Source: G965222505 sp965222505 (GTDB lineage: Bacteria > Bacteroidota > Rhodothermia > Rhodothermales > DATKEJ01). Taken from it: 64,000 bases of DNA. Shown in pieces: positions 17,036-25,821 of this stretch. The DNA is taken from the NCBI GenBank assembly GCA_965222505.1, contig OZ244956.1, positions 3,472,001 through 3,536,000 of the forward strand, read 5' to 3'. The translations under genes and the position numbers were made by a program. The notes under the pieces are model-generated. The model did not search any database. It had not been told where the DNA came from and saw only the letters and a list, made by a program, of their open reading frames with translations. Position 1 is the stretch's first letter, and each line of letters starts with the position of its first letter.

Positions 17036-18226
17036 TTAATCGGTGGCACGGATACGTTCGATGAGGGTGTAGAGGGCCGGATCGGATTCGCGGTAGGCTT
17101 CGAGCATGGGGGCGGCCCGTTCCATGAAAGGGGTCTTGTCCGGATAGATGACTTCCACACCTGCGGCTTTTACGGCGGTCAGGGCTTCCTCGGAGGCGAT
17201 GCGCCAGAGTTCCTTTTGTTTCTGGGCCGAAGCATCGGCGGCTTCCTGAAGCCACGTCTGTTGTTGCGGGGTCAGGGCATCCCAGATGATCGTGCTGATC
17301 ATCAGCACGTCCGGCACACCGGTATGCTCGTTGAGCGAATAATACCGGGCGATCTCATAGTGACGCGAGAGGTAAAACGACGGGGGGTTGTTCTCGGCCC
17401 CGTCGACCACGCCCTGTTGCAGGGCCGTGTACAGTTCCCCCCAGGAGATGGGGGTGGCGGCCCCGCCCAGGGTATTGACCATCGACATAGAAAGTGCACT
17501 TTCCTGGGTGCGGATTTTCATGCCGTCGAGGTCGTCCGGGTGGCGGATAGGGCGGTCCACGGAGTAAAAACTGCGGCTCCCGGCATCGTAGAACGTCAGG
17601 CCCCGGAGCCGGTAGCGTTCTCCCTGTTGCAGCAATTCCCGGCCGATGGGGCCTTCAAAGATGCGGAAGCGGTGGGCTTCGTCCCGGAAGATAAACGGCA
17701 GGCCCAGGGCCCTGTAGTTCGGTGCAAAATTTTCCAGCACGCTGGTCGAGACTTTCGTCATCGCCAGGCTCCCGATTTGCAGCAATTCCAGGCATTGCCG
17801 CTCGGTGCCGAGTTGCTCACTCGGATAGAGGTCTATCCGCATCGTTCCCCCGGAACGTTCGGCCAAATCCTCGGCCATATAGACCATACCCTGGTGTACG
17901 GAGTGTGAGGGGTCCAGGCCGTGCCCGAGTTTGAGGACGGTAACGTCCCCGCCGGATCGGCAGGCGGGGAGGAGGAAAAGGGCAATTGCCAAGATCCAAA
18001 CGGGCGCGGCCCAGGAGGGGCTGGCCTTGTGCCGGCCCGGACAAGGGCCTTGCGCGGCGGCCTTCGAAGGCCGGGGCGGGCACGAGGCCCGCCCTGCCTC
18101 TTCGCGCCCGTTCGAAAGGGGCGCGGCCCGCCGTGGCCGGTTGGCGCGGCGGCCTTCGAAGGCCGGGGCGGGCACGAGGCCCGCCCGTCCGCACGTGCCA
18201 ATTGTAGGTAGAGTGTGGCGTTTCAT
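17036..18226 (-). CDS. dctP: TRAP substrate-binding protein DctP with repeat-expanded N-terminus
   Basis: Periplasmic solute-binding subunit, here apparently lipid-anchored. The mature domain starts after the lipobox-like LLPAC at about residue 88 and contains LGHGLDPSHSVHQG, GTERQCLELLQIGSLAM and MKIRTQESALSMSMVNTLGGAATPISWGELYTALQQG, all typical of DctP. The first 9 codons (MKRHTLPTI) are separated from the hydrophobic core WILAIALFLLPAC by about 65 residues rich in Gly, Arg, Pro and Ala, encoded by a 43-bp direct repeat with palindromes (18052-18186) that stays in frame. Either the start is a later unrecognised codon, or the signal peptide n-region was expanded by repeat insertion. The ATGA overlap with the upstream oxidoreductase supports 18226 as the original start. 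Confidence 0.85.
   Translation of the reverse strand: MKRHTLPTIGTCGRAGLVPAPAFEGRRANRPRRAAPLSNGREEAGRASCPPRPSKAAAQGPCPGRHKASPSWAAPVWILAIALFLLPACRSGGDVTVLKLGHGLDPSHSVHQGMVYMAEDLAERSGGTMRIDLYPSEQLGTERQCLELLQIGSLAMTKVSTSVLENFAPNYRALGLPFIFRDEAHRFRIFEGPIGRELLQQGERYRLRGLTFYDAGSRSFYSVDRPIRHPDDLDGMKIRTQESALSMSMVNTLGGAATPISWGELYTALQQGVVDGAENNPPSFYLSRHYEIARYYSLNEHTGVPDVLMISTIIWDALTPQQQTWLQEAADASAQKQKELWRIASEEALTAVKAAGVEVIYPDKTPFMERAAPMLEAYRESDPALYTLIERIRATD
18052..18186. repeat. 43-bp direct repeat with internal palindrome inside dctP 5' end
   Basis: Two identical 43-bp copies at 18052-18094 and 18144-18186, offset by 92 bp. Each contains the perfect palindrome GGCCTTCGAAGGCC followed by GGGGCGGGCACGAGGC. 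The segment between them, CGCGCCCGTTCGAAAGGGGC, is itself another dyad centred on TTCGAA. The block is far more GC-rich than the flanks and lies within the signal-peptide-encoding region of dctP without breaking the frame. Confidence 0.9.
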
Positions 18227-19641
18227 TCCGGCCGCACAGGTTGGGGGTCGAGGGTGGTCAGGTCGCCGATTTTGACGGGCTGGCCGGTTTTGGCGCTGTT
18301 CCGGGCGGCGATGCCCAGGAGGATGGACATGGCCCCGTCCCGCACGCCCGCGGCCTGCCGGAAGGGATCGGGGGCGTCGGGGTTGACGAAGATACGGTCG
18401 CGCAGGCGGTTGTCTCCGCCGCCGTGGCCGCCTTCGGTGTTCGAGATGTGGATCAATTCCGTTCCGCTGAAATTGTCGGTGACGCGGATTTCATCGTAAT
18501 CCTCGACGTCCCACGGTTGGCGTTCCTTGATCCATGCCTCGATGCGTCCTTGGGTGCCGTTGAAGGCAATACGGTAGCCCTCGTAGGGCGAGTAGGTGGT
18601 ACAGGAGTAGCTGACGTAAACCCCGTTGGCGTATTTGATCTGCGCGGCCATCTTGTCGAAGATGTCGATTTCTTCACTCCACACGCAGCCGTCGCGGAGG
18701 TAGCCGTCGTGGTGTTCATGGTCCACATACAGCTCCGTCAGCCGTCTGCTTTGGGTGATGTCCCAGAAAAAATCGCATTTATCCTGATGCGGGCAGCCCC
18801 GGCAGTTGGTGTGCCGGAAGGGGTTGTTGTGGCCGTAGTGTTCCAGCGCCCCGTAGGCGAAGACCTCTTCCGGCTCCGATTCCAGCCACCAGTTGAGCAG
18901 GTCGAAGTGGTGCGTGGATTTGTGGACGTACAGTCCGCCGCTGAAACGTTCCTTACCGTGCCACCGACGGAAGTAGGCCGCGCCGTGGTAGACGTCCAGG
19001 TACCAGTGAAAATCGACCGACGTGACCGTCCCGATCCGGTTGTTCATCAGCATCTCTTTGATGCGCTGCCGGTGCGGAGAATACCGGTAGTTGAACGTGA
19101 CGATCACATCCTGCCCGGTTTGGGCCTGGGCATCCAGGATGGCCTGGCAGGTGGCCTCGTCCGTGGTCATCGGCTTTTCGGTGATGATGGTGCACCCCAG
19201 TTCCATCCCGCGTACGATGTAGGTGTGATGGGTGCTGTCTACGGAGGTCACGATGAGCATTTCCGGTTTCGTTTCGGCCATCATCTGCTCGAAGTCGGTA
19301 AACGTCGGGCAATCGGCTTGGATGCGGGCTTTGGCATACGCCAGCCGCCCCGGGTTGGGGTCGCAGAGTCCGACGAATTCAACAAAGTCGGCATACCGGC
19401 TCGTCAGGTCCCGCCCCCACATGCCGATGGCCCGGATGCCGGTGCCGACGAGGGCCACGCGGTAGGGGGCACGGCGTGGGGGAGGCAGAGGGTCTTGTTC
19501 AGGGGTTTCGGTAGGCCGGGTACCGGCGGGAAGGCCGTGCCCGAAAAAGAGGCCGGCGGCGAGGGTGCTGCTCCCGGCCTTGACAAATGCGCGGCGGGTA
19601 ACGGGGCGGGGTGTTCCGGCAGGGGATGTTTCGTCGGACAT
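18223..19641 (-). CDS. Gfo/Idh/MocA-family oxidoreductase, Tat-exported
   Basis: NAD(P)-dependent oxidoreductase of 472 residues with a twin-arginine signal (VTRRAFVKAGSSTLAAGLFFG, about 14-34). The Rossmann nucleotide-binding motif is VALVGTGIRAIGMWG (about 62-76), the conserved catalytic-region EKP lies in TIITEKPMTTDEAT, and the C-terminal GFO_IDH_MocA_C domain follows. An unusual Cys cluster (CRGCPHQDKCDF) is present. It is the first gene of the leftward uronate operon and overlaps dctP by 4 bp. A role in sugar-acid or glycoside oxidation is inferred; secreted members of this family act on glycans in other bacteria. Confidence 0.88.
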   Translation of the reverse strand: MSDETSPAGTPRPVTRRAFVKAGSSTLAAGLFFGHGLPAGTRPTETPEQDPLPPPRRAPYRVALVGTGIRAIGMWGRDLTSRYADFVEFVGLCDPNPGRLAYAKARIQADCPTFTDFEQMMAETKPEMLIVTSVDSTHHTYIVRGMELGCTIITEKPMTTDEATCQAILDAQAQTGQDVIVTFNYRYSPHRQRIKEMLMNNRIGTVTSVDFHWYLDVYHGAAYFRRWHGKERFSGGLYVHKSTHHFDLLNWWLESEPEEVFAYGALEHYGHNNPFRHTNCRGCPHQDKCDFFWDITQSRRLTELYVDHEHHDGYLRDGCVWSEEIDIFDKMAAQIKYANGVYVSYSCTTYSPYEGYRIAFNGTQGRIEAWIKERQPWDVEDYDEIRVTDNFSGTELIHISNTEGGHGGGDNRLRDRIFVNPDAPDPFRQAAGVRDGAMSILLGIAARNSAKTGQPVKIGDLTTLDPQPVRPE

Positions 19642-19745
19642 GAGCGCTGTGGTGTGGGCGGATTGGTCAGGATTAGTGCTGCAAATATCATGGCCTTCAC
19701 ACTTATATCCAAAACTAAACCCCGGCTATTCTCGTAAATATCGTT

Positions 19746-20081
19746 ATGAAACCCATTCCTTTCAAACTCCCGGATATGGGCTTGCGCGAAATAACCGGCG
19801 AGGTCTCCGTCGAAGACGGCTATCTGATCATCAAGGTGCAGGACGCCTTGCTCGGTATACTCGACTCGGACAAGGACATCATCAAGATTGAGCCGGCAGC
19901 CCTGGATGCCATCTACGTCAAGCCGGGCATCTTTAAGGATAAACTAGTCGTCGCTCCCCGGAAAATGGAATTACTGAACCTGATGCCGGGTGAACATCAG
20001 GGGGCTGTCGAACTCCACATCTGGAAGACCTACCGCCCCGAAGTCCAACGCCTCGTCGACGCATTCGAAGCGCTTGCCTAA
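19746..20081 (+). CDS. Conserved hypothetical protein, possible PH-like fold
   Basis: Small soluble protein of 111 residues with no signal peptide or membrane segment, divergent from the uronate operon. Alternating hydrophobic strands (EVSVEDGYLIIKVQD, IIKIEPAALDAIYVK, KLVVAPRKMELLNLMPG, AVELHIWK) followed by a terminal helix (RPEVQRLVDAFEALA) look like a compact beta-barrel plus helix, as in bacterial PH-like domains. That fold is a guess from the strand pattern; function is unknown. Confidence 0.65.
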   Translation: MKPIPFKLPDMGLREITGEVSVEDGYLIIKVQDALLGILDSDKDIIKIEPAALDAIYVKPGIFKDKLVVAPRKMELLNLMPGEHQGAVELHIWKTYRPEVQRLVDAFEALA

Positions 20082-20110
20082 TCGATTGGCCGGTGCATCG
20101 GATATAGGAG

Positions 20111-20272
20111 TCAGGTAGATTCGTCAACAAGATGTAAGGCCATCCTTCGCAAGGTTGGATGCACGTATAGTCCTGCGTTAATCACTTCATCAATAACAGG
20201 CTGAACTTGCTCAATGAGCAGTTTAACCCGGCCAATCTTGCATAGCACGATAAGGGGAGATGCGTTTGTCAC
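20111..20272 (-). pseudogene. DUF3368 (PIN-domain) toxin remnant with internal deletion
   Basis: A 53-codon frame starting GTG at 20272 reads VTNASPLIVLCKIGRVKLL, the N-terminal strand of DUF3368 PIN-like toxins. It runs directly into PVIDEVINAGLYVHPTLRRM, which matches their C-terminal helix region. About 80-100 central residues, including most of the acidic nuclease site, are absent. It lies 7 bp after the stop of a UPF0175 gene, the usual antitoxin partner. The most likely history is an in-frame internal deletion that killed the toxin. Confidence 0.7.
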
Positions 20273-20279
20273 CCATCGT

Positions 20280-20534
20280 CTAATCACGCTTAAACTCCTC
20301 TTCCAATTCTTGAGGACTTACCTGAAAGGGTGAGACTTCAAATTGTCCTAGTGCGTCAAGGAAAGCCTGCCGACTCATTCCGGCCAACTCTGCAGCCTTT
20401 GATTGTGAAATCCGACCGATTTCATACCATTTGACAGCTGCAGCCAGCCGCAACTCGCGCGTGAAATCTTCGGGGGATGTACGGAGAATAGAAAACACGC
20501 TGTCTGGAAGGTCAAGGGTAACAGTCGTCGACAT
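20280..20534 (-). CDS. UPF0175-family antitoxin-like protein
   Basis: Protein of 84 residues matching the UPF0175 family: an N-terminal strand (TVTLDLPDSVFSIL), then the HTH-like segment FTRELRLAAAVKWYEIGRIS followed by QSKAAELAGMSRQAFLDAL, and an acidic C-terminus. UPF0175 genes are typically paired with DUF3368 PIN nucleases; here the partner immediately downstream is internally deleted. The start is ATG at 20534. Confidence 0.85.
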   Translation of the reverse strand: MSTTVTLDLPDSVFSILRTSPEDFTRELRLAAAVKWYEIGRISQSKAAELAGMSRQAFLDALGQFEVSPFQVSPQELEEEFKRD

Positions 20535-20780
20535 AGGACTTCATGTAAATGCGGAAAAGCCTGGTACCTGACCAATAACGTCAGGATCAGCAAGGAAGTT
20601 GCTGATGTCTACGGTGCTGGCCTAATGTTGAAGTGAGGAGGGCATGAGAGATGAAAGCAATTCCCAACAATTTCTATCCCACGCGTCCCATAAGGTTCTC
20701 CATGCGTTGCCTTTCGTGTGCGCCTTCGGTAGATTGCCCCTGGCATCTCTGAATGGTTTGACAAAACGAAAGGCACAGGT

Positions 20781-21107
20781 ATGGGCACAGATACACTACA
20801 CGGCCATGCGCATGAACTGGCCGCCCTGGTCGGGTATCAGGCCGGCGCCATCGTCAGTAAAATCTTGCTGAAGCAGCCGAAGGGTTCGGTTACGCTTTTT
20901 GCATTCGATCAGGGGCAGGAGTTGAGCGAGCACACGGTCCCACACGATGCCCTGGTCTATATCCTTGACGGCGAAGCCGAGCTCACCATTTCCGGTACCC
21001 CCCATCATCTAAACACCGGCCATGCGCTCATCCTGCCGGGCCACCAACCGCATGCGGTACGCGCCTCCCGGCGGTTCAAGATGATGCTCACCATGCTCCG
21101 GCCCTGA
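20781..21107 (+). CDS. Cupin-domain protein
   Basis: Single-domain cupin of 108 residues. Conserved motif 1 is reduced to the ELSEHTVPHDALVYILDGEAEL segment, with His and Glu positions recognisable. Motif 2 is GHALILPGHQPHAVRA, giving the C-terminal metal-binding His. Function of such small cupins is not predictable. It stands 9 bp before the secreted esterase gene, so the two may be co-transcribed. The ATG at 20781 follows a short GAAAGG element. Confidence 0.8.
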   Translation: MGTDTLHGHAHELAALVGYQAGAIVSKILLKQPKGSVTLFAFDQGQELSEHTVPHDALVYILDGEAELTISGTPHHLNTGHALILPGHQPHAVRASRRFKMMLTMLRP

Positions 21108-21116
21108 GGATCAATC

Positions 21117-22739
21117 ATGAAAAAGTTACTTGTTTCGGCCTTGCTCTTCCTGGTGTGTTACCCCGGGCAGGGCGTGGCGCAAACCGCCGATCCGTCCACC
21201 CATCACTTTGAAATCTCTTTCCCGGTCTCGGCGCATACGGGTCCTCTGACCGGCCGCATGTTTCTGGCCTTTACCCCGGACGATGGTTCCGAACCCCGTT
21301 TGCAGGTAGGTCGGTACGGCGTACCGTTTTTCGGGGTCGATTTTGAGGATTTGCAACCCGGCGAACCGGTTGTGATCGACGGCGGTACCCTCGGGTATCC
21401 GGTCGAACACCTGACTGCCTTGCCCGCGGGCACCTATAGCGTGCAGGCCGTGTTGAGCATCTATACCCGCTTCGACCGGTCCGACGGGCACACGGTCTGG
21501 ATGCACATGGACCAATGGGAGGGGCAGGATTGGCGGCGGTCTCCGGGCAACCTGGTCAGCCCGGTGCAGCGCATCACCTTCGATCCGGCCGGGATGGCAC
21601 CGGTGCGTCTGGAAACCTCGATGGTGCTTCCCGAAATTGAGGTCCCGCCGGACACCCGCTTCGTCAAGCGCATCAAGATCAAGAGTGAAAAGCTGACGGC
21701 TTTCTGGGGCCGGCCTATCTACCTGGGGGCCACCATTCTGCTGCCGTACGGCTATGACGAACACCCCGAGGTACGGTACCCGACGGTGTATCAGCAGGGG
21801 CATTTCTCGCTGCGGCCCCCGTTCCGGTTTGCCGAAGGGAATGCCTTTCACCGGGCCTGGGTATCGGCTGATTTTCCCCGGTTCATAGCCGTTACCATTC
21901 AGCACCCGACGCCCTATTTCGATGATTCCTATGCGGTCAATTCGGTCAACAACGGGCCGTACGGGGACGCCATTCATGAAGAACTGATCCCGGAAATCGA
22001 ACGGCAGTTTCGGGCCATTCCCGAACCCTGGGCACGCGTGCTGACCGGCGGTTCCACCGGGGGGTGGGAAGCCTTCGCACTCCAGGTGTTTTATCCCGAT
22101 TTCTACGGTGGGGCCTGGGCGTTCGCCCCCGATCCGCTGGATTTCAGGAATGTGGAGGGCATCAACATTTACGAGGATGAGAACGCCTTCTACAAACAGT
22201 ACACATGGTACCAGGCACCGATCACCAACACCCGGGATCACCGGACGGGTGCCGTGCGCCTGACCTCCGAACAGCGCAACCGGATGGAACTGGTCAACGG
22301 CACCAGAGGCCGCTCCGGCGAACAACTCGACATCTGGAGTGCCGTGTTCGGTCCGCTGGGGGAGGATGGGTATTTCAAACCCCTTTTCGATAAGCGTACC
22401 GGTGCAATCGACCCGGAAGTGGCCGCGTACTGGAAGGAAAACTACGACCTGCGCCACATCCTGGAACGCGATTGGGCCACGCTCGGCCCGAGGCTCGTCG
22501 GCAAGCTGCACGTGATCGTCGGGCACATGGACAATTTCAACCTGAACTGGGGGGTCTATTACATGGAAGACTTCCTGGAATCCACCACGAACCCGTACTA
22601 CGGCGGGTCCTTTACCTACGGCAAACGGGGTGGCCACGGCTGGCGGCCTTACCCTTCGGATGAACTGCTGCGCATCATGGCTGCGCACATCACCCGAAAC
22701 GCCCCGTCCGGCACGGATACCCAGGCCTGGAAATACTGA
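21117..22739 (+). CDS. Secreted esterase-like alpha/beta hydrolase
   Basis: Exported protein of 540 residues with a signal peptide (MKKLLVSALLFLVCYPGQGVAQ). The N-terminal part (about 25-170) is a beta-rich domain. The C-terminal alpha/beta-hydrolase region carries the nucleophile elbow GGSTGGW (about 311-317) preceded by EELIPEIERQFRAI, an arrangement typical of enterochelin esterase-like (Esterase_D) proteins. The conserved GGHGW near residue 505 probably supplies the catalytic His. The substrate is unknown. The gene follows the cupin gene by 9 bp and its stop is 79 bp from the convergent Fic gene. Confidence 0.8.
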   Translation: MKKLLVSALLFLVCYPGQGVAQTADPSTHHFEISFPVSAHTGPLTGRMFLAFTPDDGSEPRLQVGRYGVPFFGVDFEDLQPGEPVVIDGGTLGYPVEHLTALPAGTYSVQAVLSIYTRFDRSDGHTVWMHMDQWEGQDWRRSPGNLVSPVQRITFDPAGMAPVRLETSMVLPEIEVPPDTRFVKRIKIKSEKLTAFWGRPIYLGATILLPYGYDEHPEVRYPTVYQQGHFSLRPPFRFAEGNAFHRAWVSADFPRFIAVTIQHPTPYFDDSYAVNSVNNGPYGDAIHEELIPEIERQFRAIPEPWARVLTGGSTGGWEAFALQVFYPDFYGGAWAFAPDPLDFRNVEGINIYEDENAFYKQYTWYQAPITNTRDHRTGAVRLTSEQRNRMELVNGTRGRSGEQLDIWSAVFGPLGEDGYFKPLFDKRTGAIDPEVAAYWKENYDLRHILERDWATLGPRLVGKLHVIVGHMDNFNLNWGVYYMEDFLESTTNPYYGGSFTYGKRGGHGWRPYPSDELLRIMAAHITRNAPSGTDTQAWKY

Positions 22740-22817
22740 GGCCGGTGCGTCGTTTTGCCGAAATAAAAAAGTCGTTCCCTGTCTGCGTTGATGACTGCGC
22801 CAGTTAAGGTTTGACGT

Positions 22818-23954
22818 TCAGCTTCTTACGAAGAGATCGAAGTACTCGCGGTAAAGGAAGCGGCGGTTGCGTTTAAAGCCGGTGGTCTCTTCCAGGATGC
22901 CGAGTCGCACGAAGTCGCGGATGAGGCTCATCGCCGTCTGGTGCGTGACTTCCAGATGCGTGGCCACCTCGTTGGCAGTAACGTAGGGCTGTCGGTACAG
23001 CAGCGTCAAAAGAACGCGGCCTTTGCCGGCCTTCTGGCCCAGGCTGAGCATCTGCTGCTCGGTGCGGCGTCTCAAGGCGAGAATGGCCTGGAACGTATCG
23101 CGGCCCGTGCGGGCGGTCTCGCGCACTGCGACCAGGAAGAAGCGCAGCCACTGGCCCATATTGCTTGTGGCCCGCACGGTGGTGAGCGCGGCGTAGTAGG
23201 CGGCCTTGTGTTTCTCGATGTGGCTTGACAGGTAGAGCGACGGCTTTTTCAGTAGCCCGTGGCTGATCAGGTAGAGCGGGATGAGCAACCGCCCGATGCG
23301 CCCGTTGCCGTCAAGAAACGGGTGGATCGTCTCGAACTGATAATGGCTGATGGCAATTCGGACGAGGTGAGGTACATTGATAGCCTCGTTGTGCCAGAAC
23401 TTCTCCAGGTCGCCCATCAGCTTCGGCACCTCACGATGCGGTGGAGGGATGAAGACGGCATCTTGCAGGCTGGTTCCGCCGATCCAGTTCTGGCTTGCAC
23501 GCCACGCGCCTGGCAGTTTGTGCTGACCGCGCACGCCTTGCATGAGTGTGCGATGGGTGTCTTTGAGCAGGCGGTTGGAGAGCGGGAGATGCACCAGCGC
23601 ATCGATGGCCTCGTTCATGGCCTGGATGTAGTTCTGCACCTCCTGCCAGTCGTCGCGTCGCTTGGGGGCGATCTCTTCTCTAGGGCGCAGCGCCTCGTCC
23701 ATCTGGGTCTGCGTGCCTTCGATGCGGCTGGATTCGCTGGCCTCCTTGACGACGTGAAGGCGGATGAACAGATCTACGTCGGGAACGATGAGGGAAAAGG
23801 CGTTGAGTTCGCCAAGCGCCTGGGTGGCTTCCTCTAGTAGTGTGTTGATGCGCGGGTCGTCCCACGTCCAGGTTTGGTTGACGGGTGAAGGGATGAACGC
23901 CTCGTATTGGTACTGCTTGGTGTACGTCCCGGCAATGTAGTCGTTGAGGTGCAT
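22818..23954 (-). CDS. Fic-domain adenylyltransferase, class II
   Basis: Fic protein of 378 residues that would transfer AMP from ATP to target hydroxyl side chains. The catalytic loop HPFLDGNGRIGR is at 211-222. An N-terminal inhibitory helix motif (S/T)xxxE(G/N) appears as SSRIEG at 75-80, which defines class II self-inhibited Fic proteins. The C-terminus (about 310-375) is a winged-helix domain (VTANEVATHLEVTHQTAMSL). No antitoxin gene is adjacent, consistent with intramolecular inhibition. Target is unknown. Confidence 0.93.
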   Translation of the reverse strand: MHLNDYIAGTYTKQYQYEAFIPSPVNQTWTWDDPRINTLLEEATQALGELNAFSLIVPDVDLFIRLHVVKEASESSRIEGTQTQMDEALRPREEIAPKRRDDWQEVQNYIQAMNEAIDALVHLPLSNRLLKDTHRTLMQGVRGQHKLPGAWRASQNWIGGTSLQDAVFIPPPHREVPKLMGDLEKFWHNEAINVPHLVRIAISHYQFETIHPFLDGNGRIGRLLIPLYLISHGLLKKPSLYLSSHIEKHKAAYYAALTTVRATSNMGQWLRFFLVAVRETARTGRDTFQAILALRRRTEQQMLSLGQKAGKGRVLLTLLYRQPYVTANEVATHLEVTHQTAMSLIRDFVRLGILEETTGFKRNRRFLYREYFDLFVRS

Positions 23955-24139
23955 CCGGAGGGTGAAAGAGGGTGGGTTACTTTATACATGGATCGTTTAA
24001 TGTAAAAAAAAACCAGATAATTTACATAAGAAACGGTATGAAAAGAGAAAGCCTGCAAGTGGCGTTCGATCAAAGTCTGTAGCGACTTTTCAACGGTCAT
24101 GCTCGGGCCATCAGAGCAGGTTACCGGATAGGCTCTAAA

Positions 24140-24622
24140 TCAGGGCAGCGTTTTGGCGCGTTGCGTGAGGATGTCCAGCAAGGCCGGCGCAAAAGGGGCA
24201 TACCGGCCCCGGGCATCGCGCCGATGCAGGCGGTCCATGCGGGCCTCGACGTCGGCGCGCGACAGGCGGCCTCGGGTCGTTAGCACCTCGGCCAAATGGT
24301 CCAGTTCTACCCCGATGGCCCCGGCACGCCGACGGCGGAGGACGCGGCCGTCCAGGTTAAGCCGTTCCAGCGTAGTGTGCGCGGCTGCCGGACGAGGGGC
24401 GGCTGGACTGACCCGGATTTGACCGACAGTCGTATACGTGAAGGCTTCCTCGCAGTCCGGCACCCGAGGATCAATAAATTGGGCTGGCGCATACCATTGG
24501 CCTTTGGCATGCCCGCAATGGAGCCATTCGGGAGGGCGGGAAGCTTCTTCATCTGCACCCGGCTCCGGTTCTCCTGGGCAGGGGTACCTCTGCGGCATTA
24601 TCAGAGAGCGCATTGAGGCCAT
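24140..24622 (-). CDS. Hypothetical protein, doubtful
   Basis: Open frame of 160 codons with no recognised domain. The C-terminal 60 residues (LDHLAEVLTTRGRLSRADVE, then MDRLHRRDARGRYAPFAPAL) have plausible amphipathic helices. The N-terminal part is Pro-rich and low in information, and an alternative long frame exists on the other strand. It may be a fragment of a larger gene; coding status is uncertain. Confidence 0.35.
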   Translation of the reverse strand: MASMRSLIMPQRYPCPGEPEPGADEEASRPPEWLHCGHAKGQWYAPAQFIDPRVPDCEEAFTYTTVGQIRVSPAAPRPAAAHTTLERLNLDGRVLRRRRAGAIGVELDHLAEVLTTRGRLSRADVEARMDRLHRRDARGRYAPFAPALLDILTQRAKTLP

Positions 24623-24770
24623 TCAAGCGTTCTATGTCGGGGAACAGTAGGGGTTCTTCAGCTCAGGCTGTACTCAACTGGGAAGCCGGTGATTGCCTGC
24701 GGGTGGTTGCCGGTTTGCTGCTTTAATTAGATTGGATATATTTCCCATCTCACCCTTCGGGGGTTATTTC

Positions 24771-25788
24771 TCACAATGGTGCAGGCAAAGGTATGTTACT
24801 TTGTTGAAGCTTAAAATTCCCTAGGTTAACCTTCAAGCCAAAACGAAGAACGTTGAGCCTGCGCTGAAACCTCATATTATAGTAATCTTCCCCGCTGTAG
24901 TAATTTACGAATACTTGGAAATCATCAAGTCCGAAAATATTAGCGAGCCACGTATAGGATAGATCGAGTTGACTAGAGAGTTTGCCAGGGTGTTCTACCC
25001 CCAAAGGGAGTCGCCAGGATGCTTCTATTCGTTGAGTGATGTTGCTAAAGATCCACAGTGTTTCAGGCGCCATTTCTGTAGATAAAAAAGGGAAAGGGGA
25101 TACTGGTCTTATCAAGTTGAAAAGCGGTGTGCACCCGCCAAAAACTGTACAACCCCTCAAGACCAGGCTCTCGGTTTATCGGTAACCATTTAACCTTGTT
25201 GTTGTCCTCTTTATCTTTCCAAAAGATATACAGAGGAACTTCCAGCTCAGCTTTCCACCATTCAAGCTTCTTTATCCCCCAGATGTACCCTTCGCCGCCT
25301 TTGCTTGAGTTTCGGTATCGAAAGCGACCAAACTTCAAGAAATTATTCGAAAAACTACCTGAGTTTAGGTTTAGCGAGTCTCCTTGAATAAAATCTCCAG
25401 TCTGACCATTTGAATGATGACTAAGTAGAACTGATAGAATTCGCTGTTTCTCATCATTGTAATGACGATAACGAATGCGGGGCATATAGCTTGGGGCTCT
25501 TACGGGAGCTGAATTCCCTTGAAATAGCCTTAATACAATTTGGGGCGCGATTGCTAGTTCTTGCCCGTTGTCTGGCGGAATTACGAACACCCAAGGTACC
25601 AACCTACCTTCAAGCCAAAGTTTGTCAATTGAACCAATCCCCCCAAGTGCCGTGATAAAGCTCAAGTCTGAAGTTTTCTGAGAAACAAGCCTGTTAAAAT
25701 ATGTTGTATCTGCCCCGGTTTGAGCCCTGGCAGGCGAGAAGAGCAGAAATGCTCCGGTCAAAAAAGTGATATACTTGAAGTAAAACAT
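24771..25788 (-). pseudogene. pldA: Outer membrane phospholipase A, frameshifted
   Basis: Two overlapping frames together encode a PldA-like outer-membrane beta-barrel. The first (start ATG 25788) has a signal peptide and the catalytic segment LSHHSNGQTGD, matching the His-Ser-Asn site of OMPLA. It runs out at IPFPFFIYRNGA. The downstream frame continues the barrel strands (LSTEMAPETLWIFSNITQRI, QLDLSYTWLANIFGLDDFQV) to the stop at 24771. Switching frames at a run of six T on the coding strand (25084-25089 on the plus strand), as if it had five, gives one continuous protein of about 338 residues. A polymerase-slippage mutation, a phase-variable switch or a sequencing error all fit. Confidence 0.75.
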
Positions 25789-25821
25789 AGGGAAATGGGG
25801 AGGCAGGGACCGATAACTGAA

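Noticed and set aside
18241..19737. 498-codon frame on the plus strand opposite the Gfo/Idh gene
   Set aside because: Antisense shadow of a GC-rich gene with clear Rossmann and Tat motifs on the other strand.
21126..22688. 520-codon minus-strand frame opposite the secreted esterase
   Set aside because: Shadow frame; the plus strand has signal peptide and GxSxG motif.
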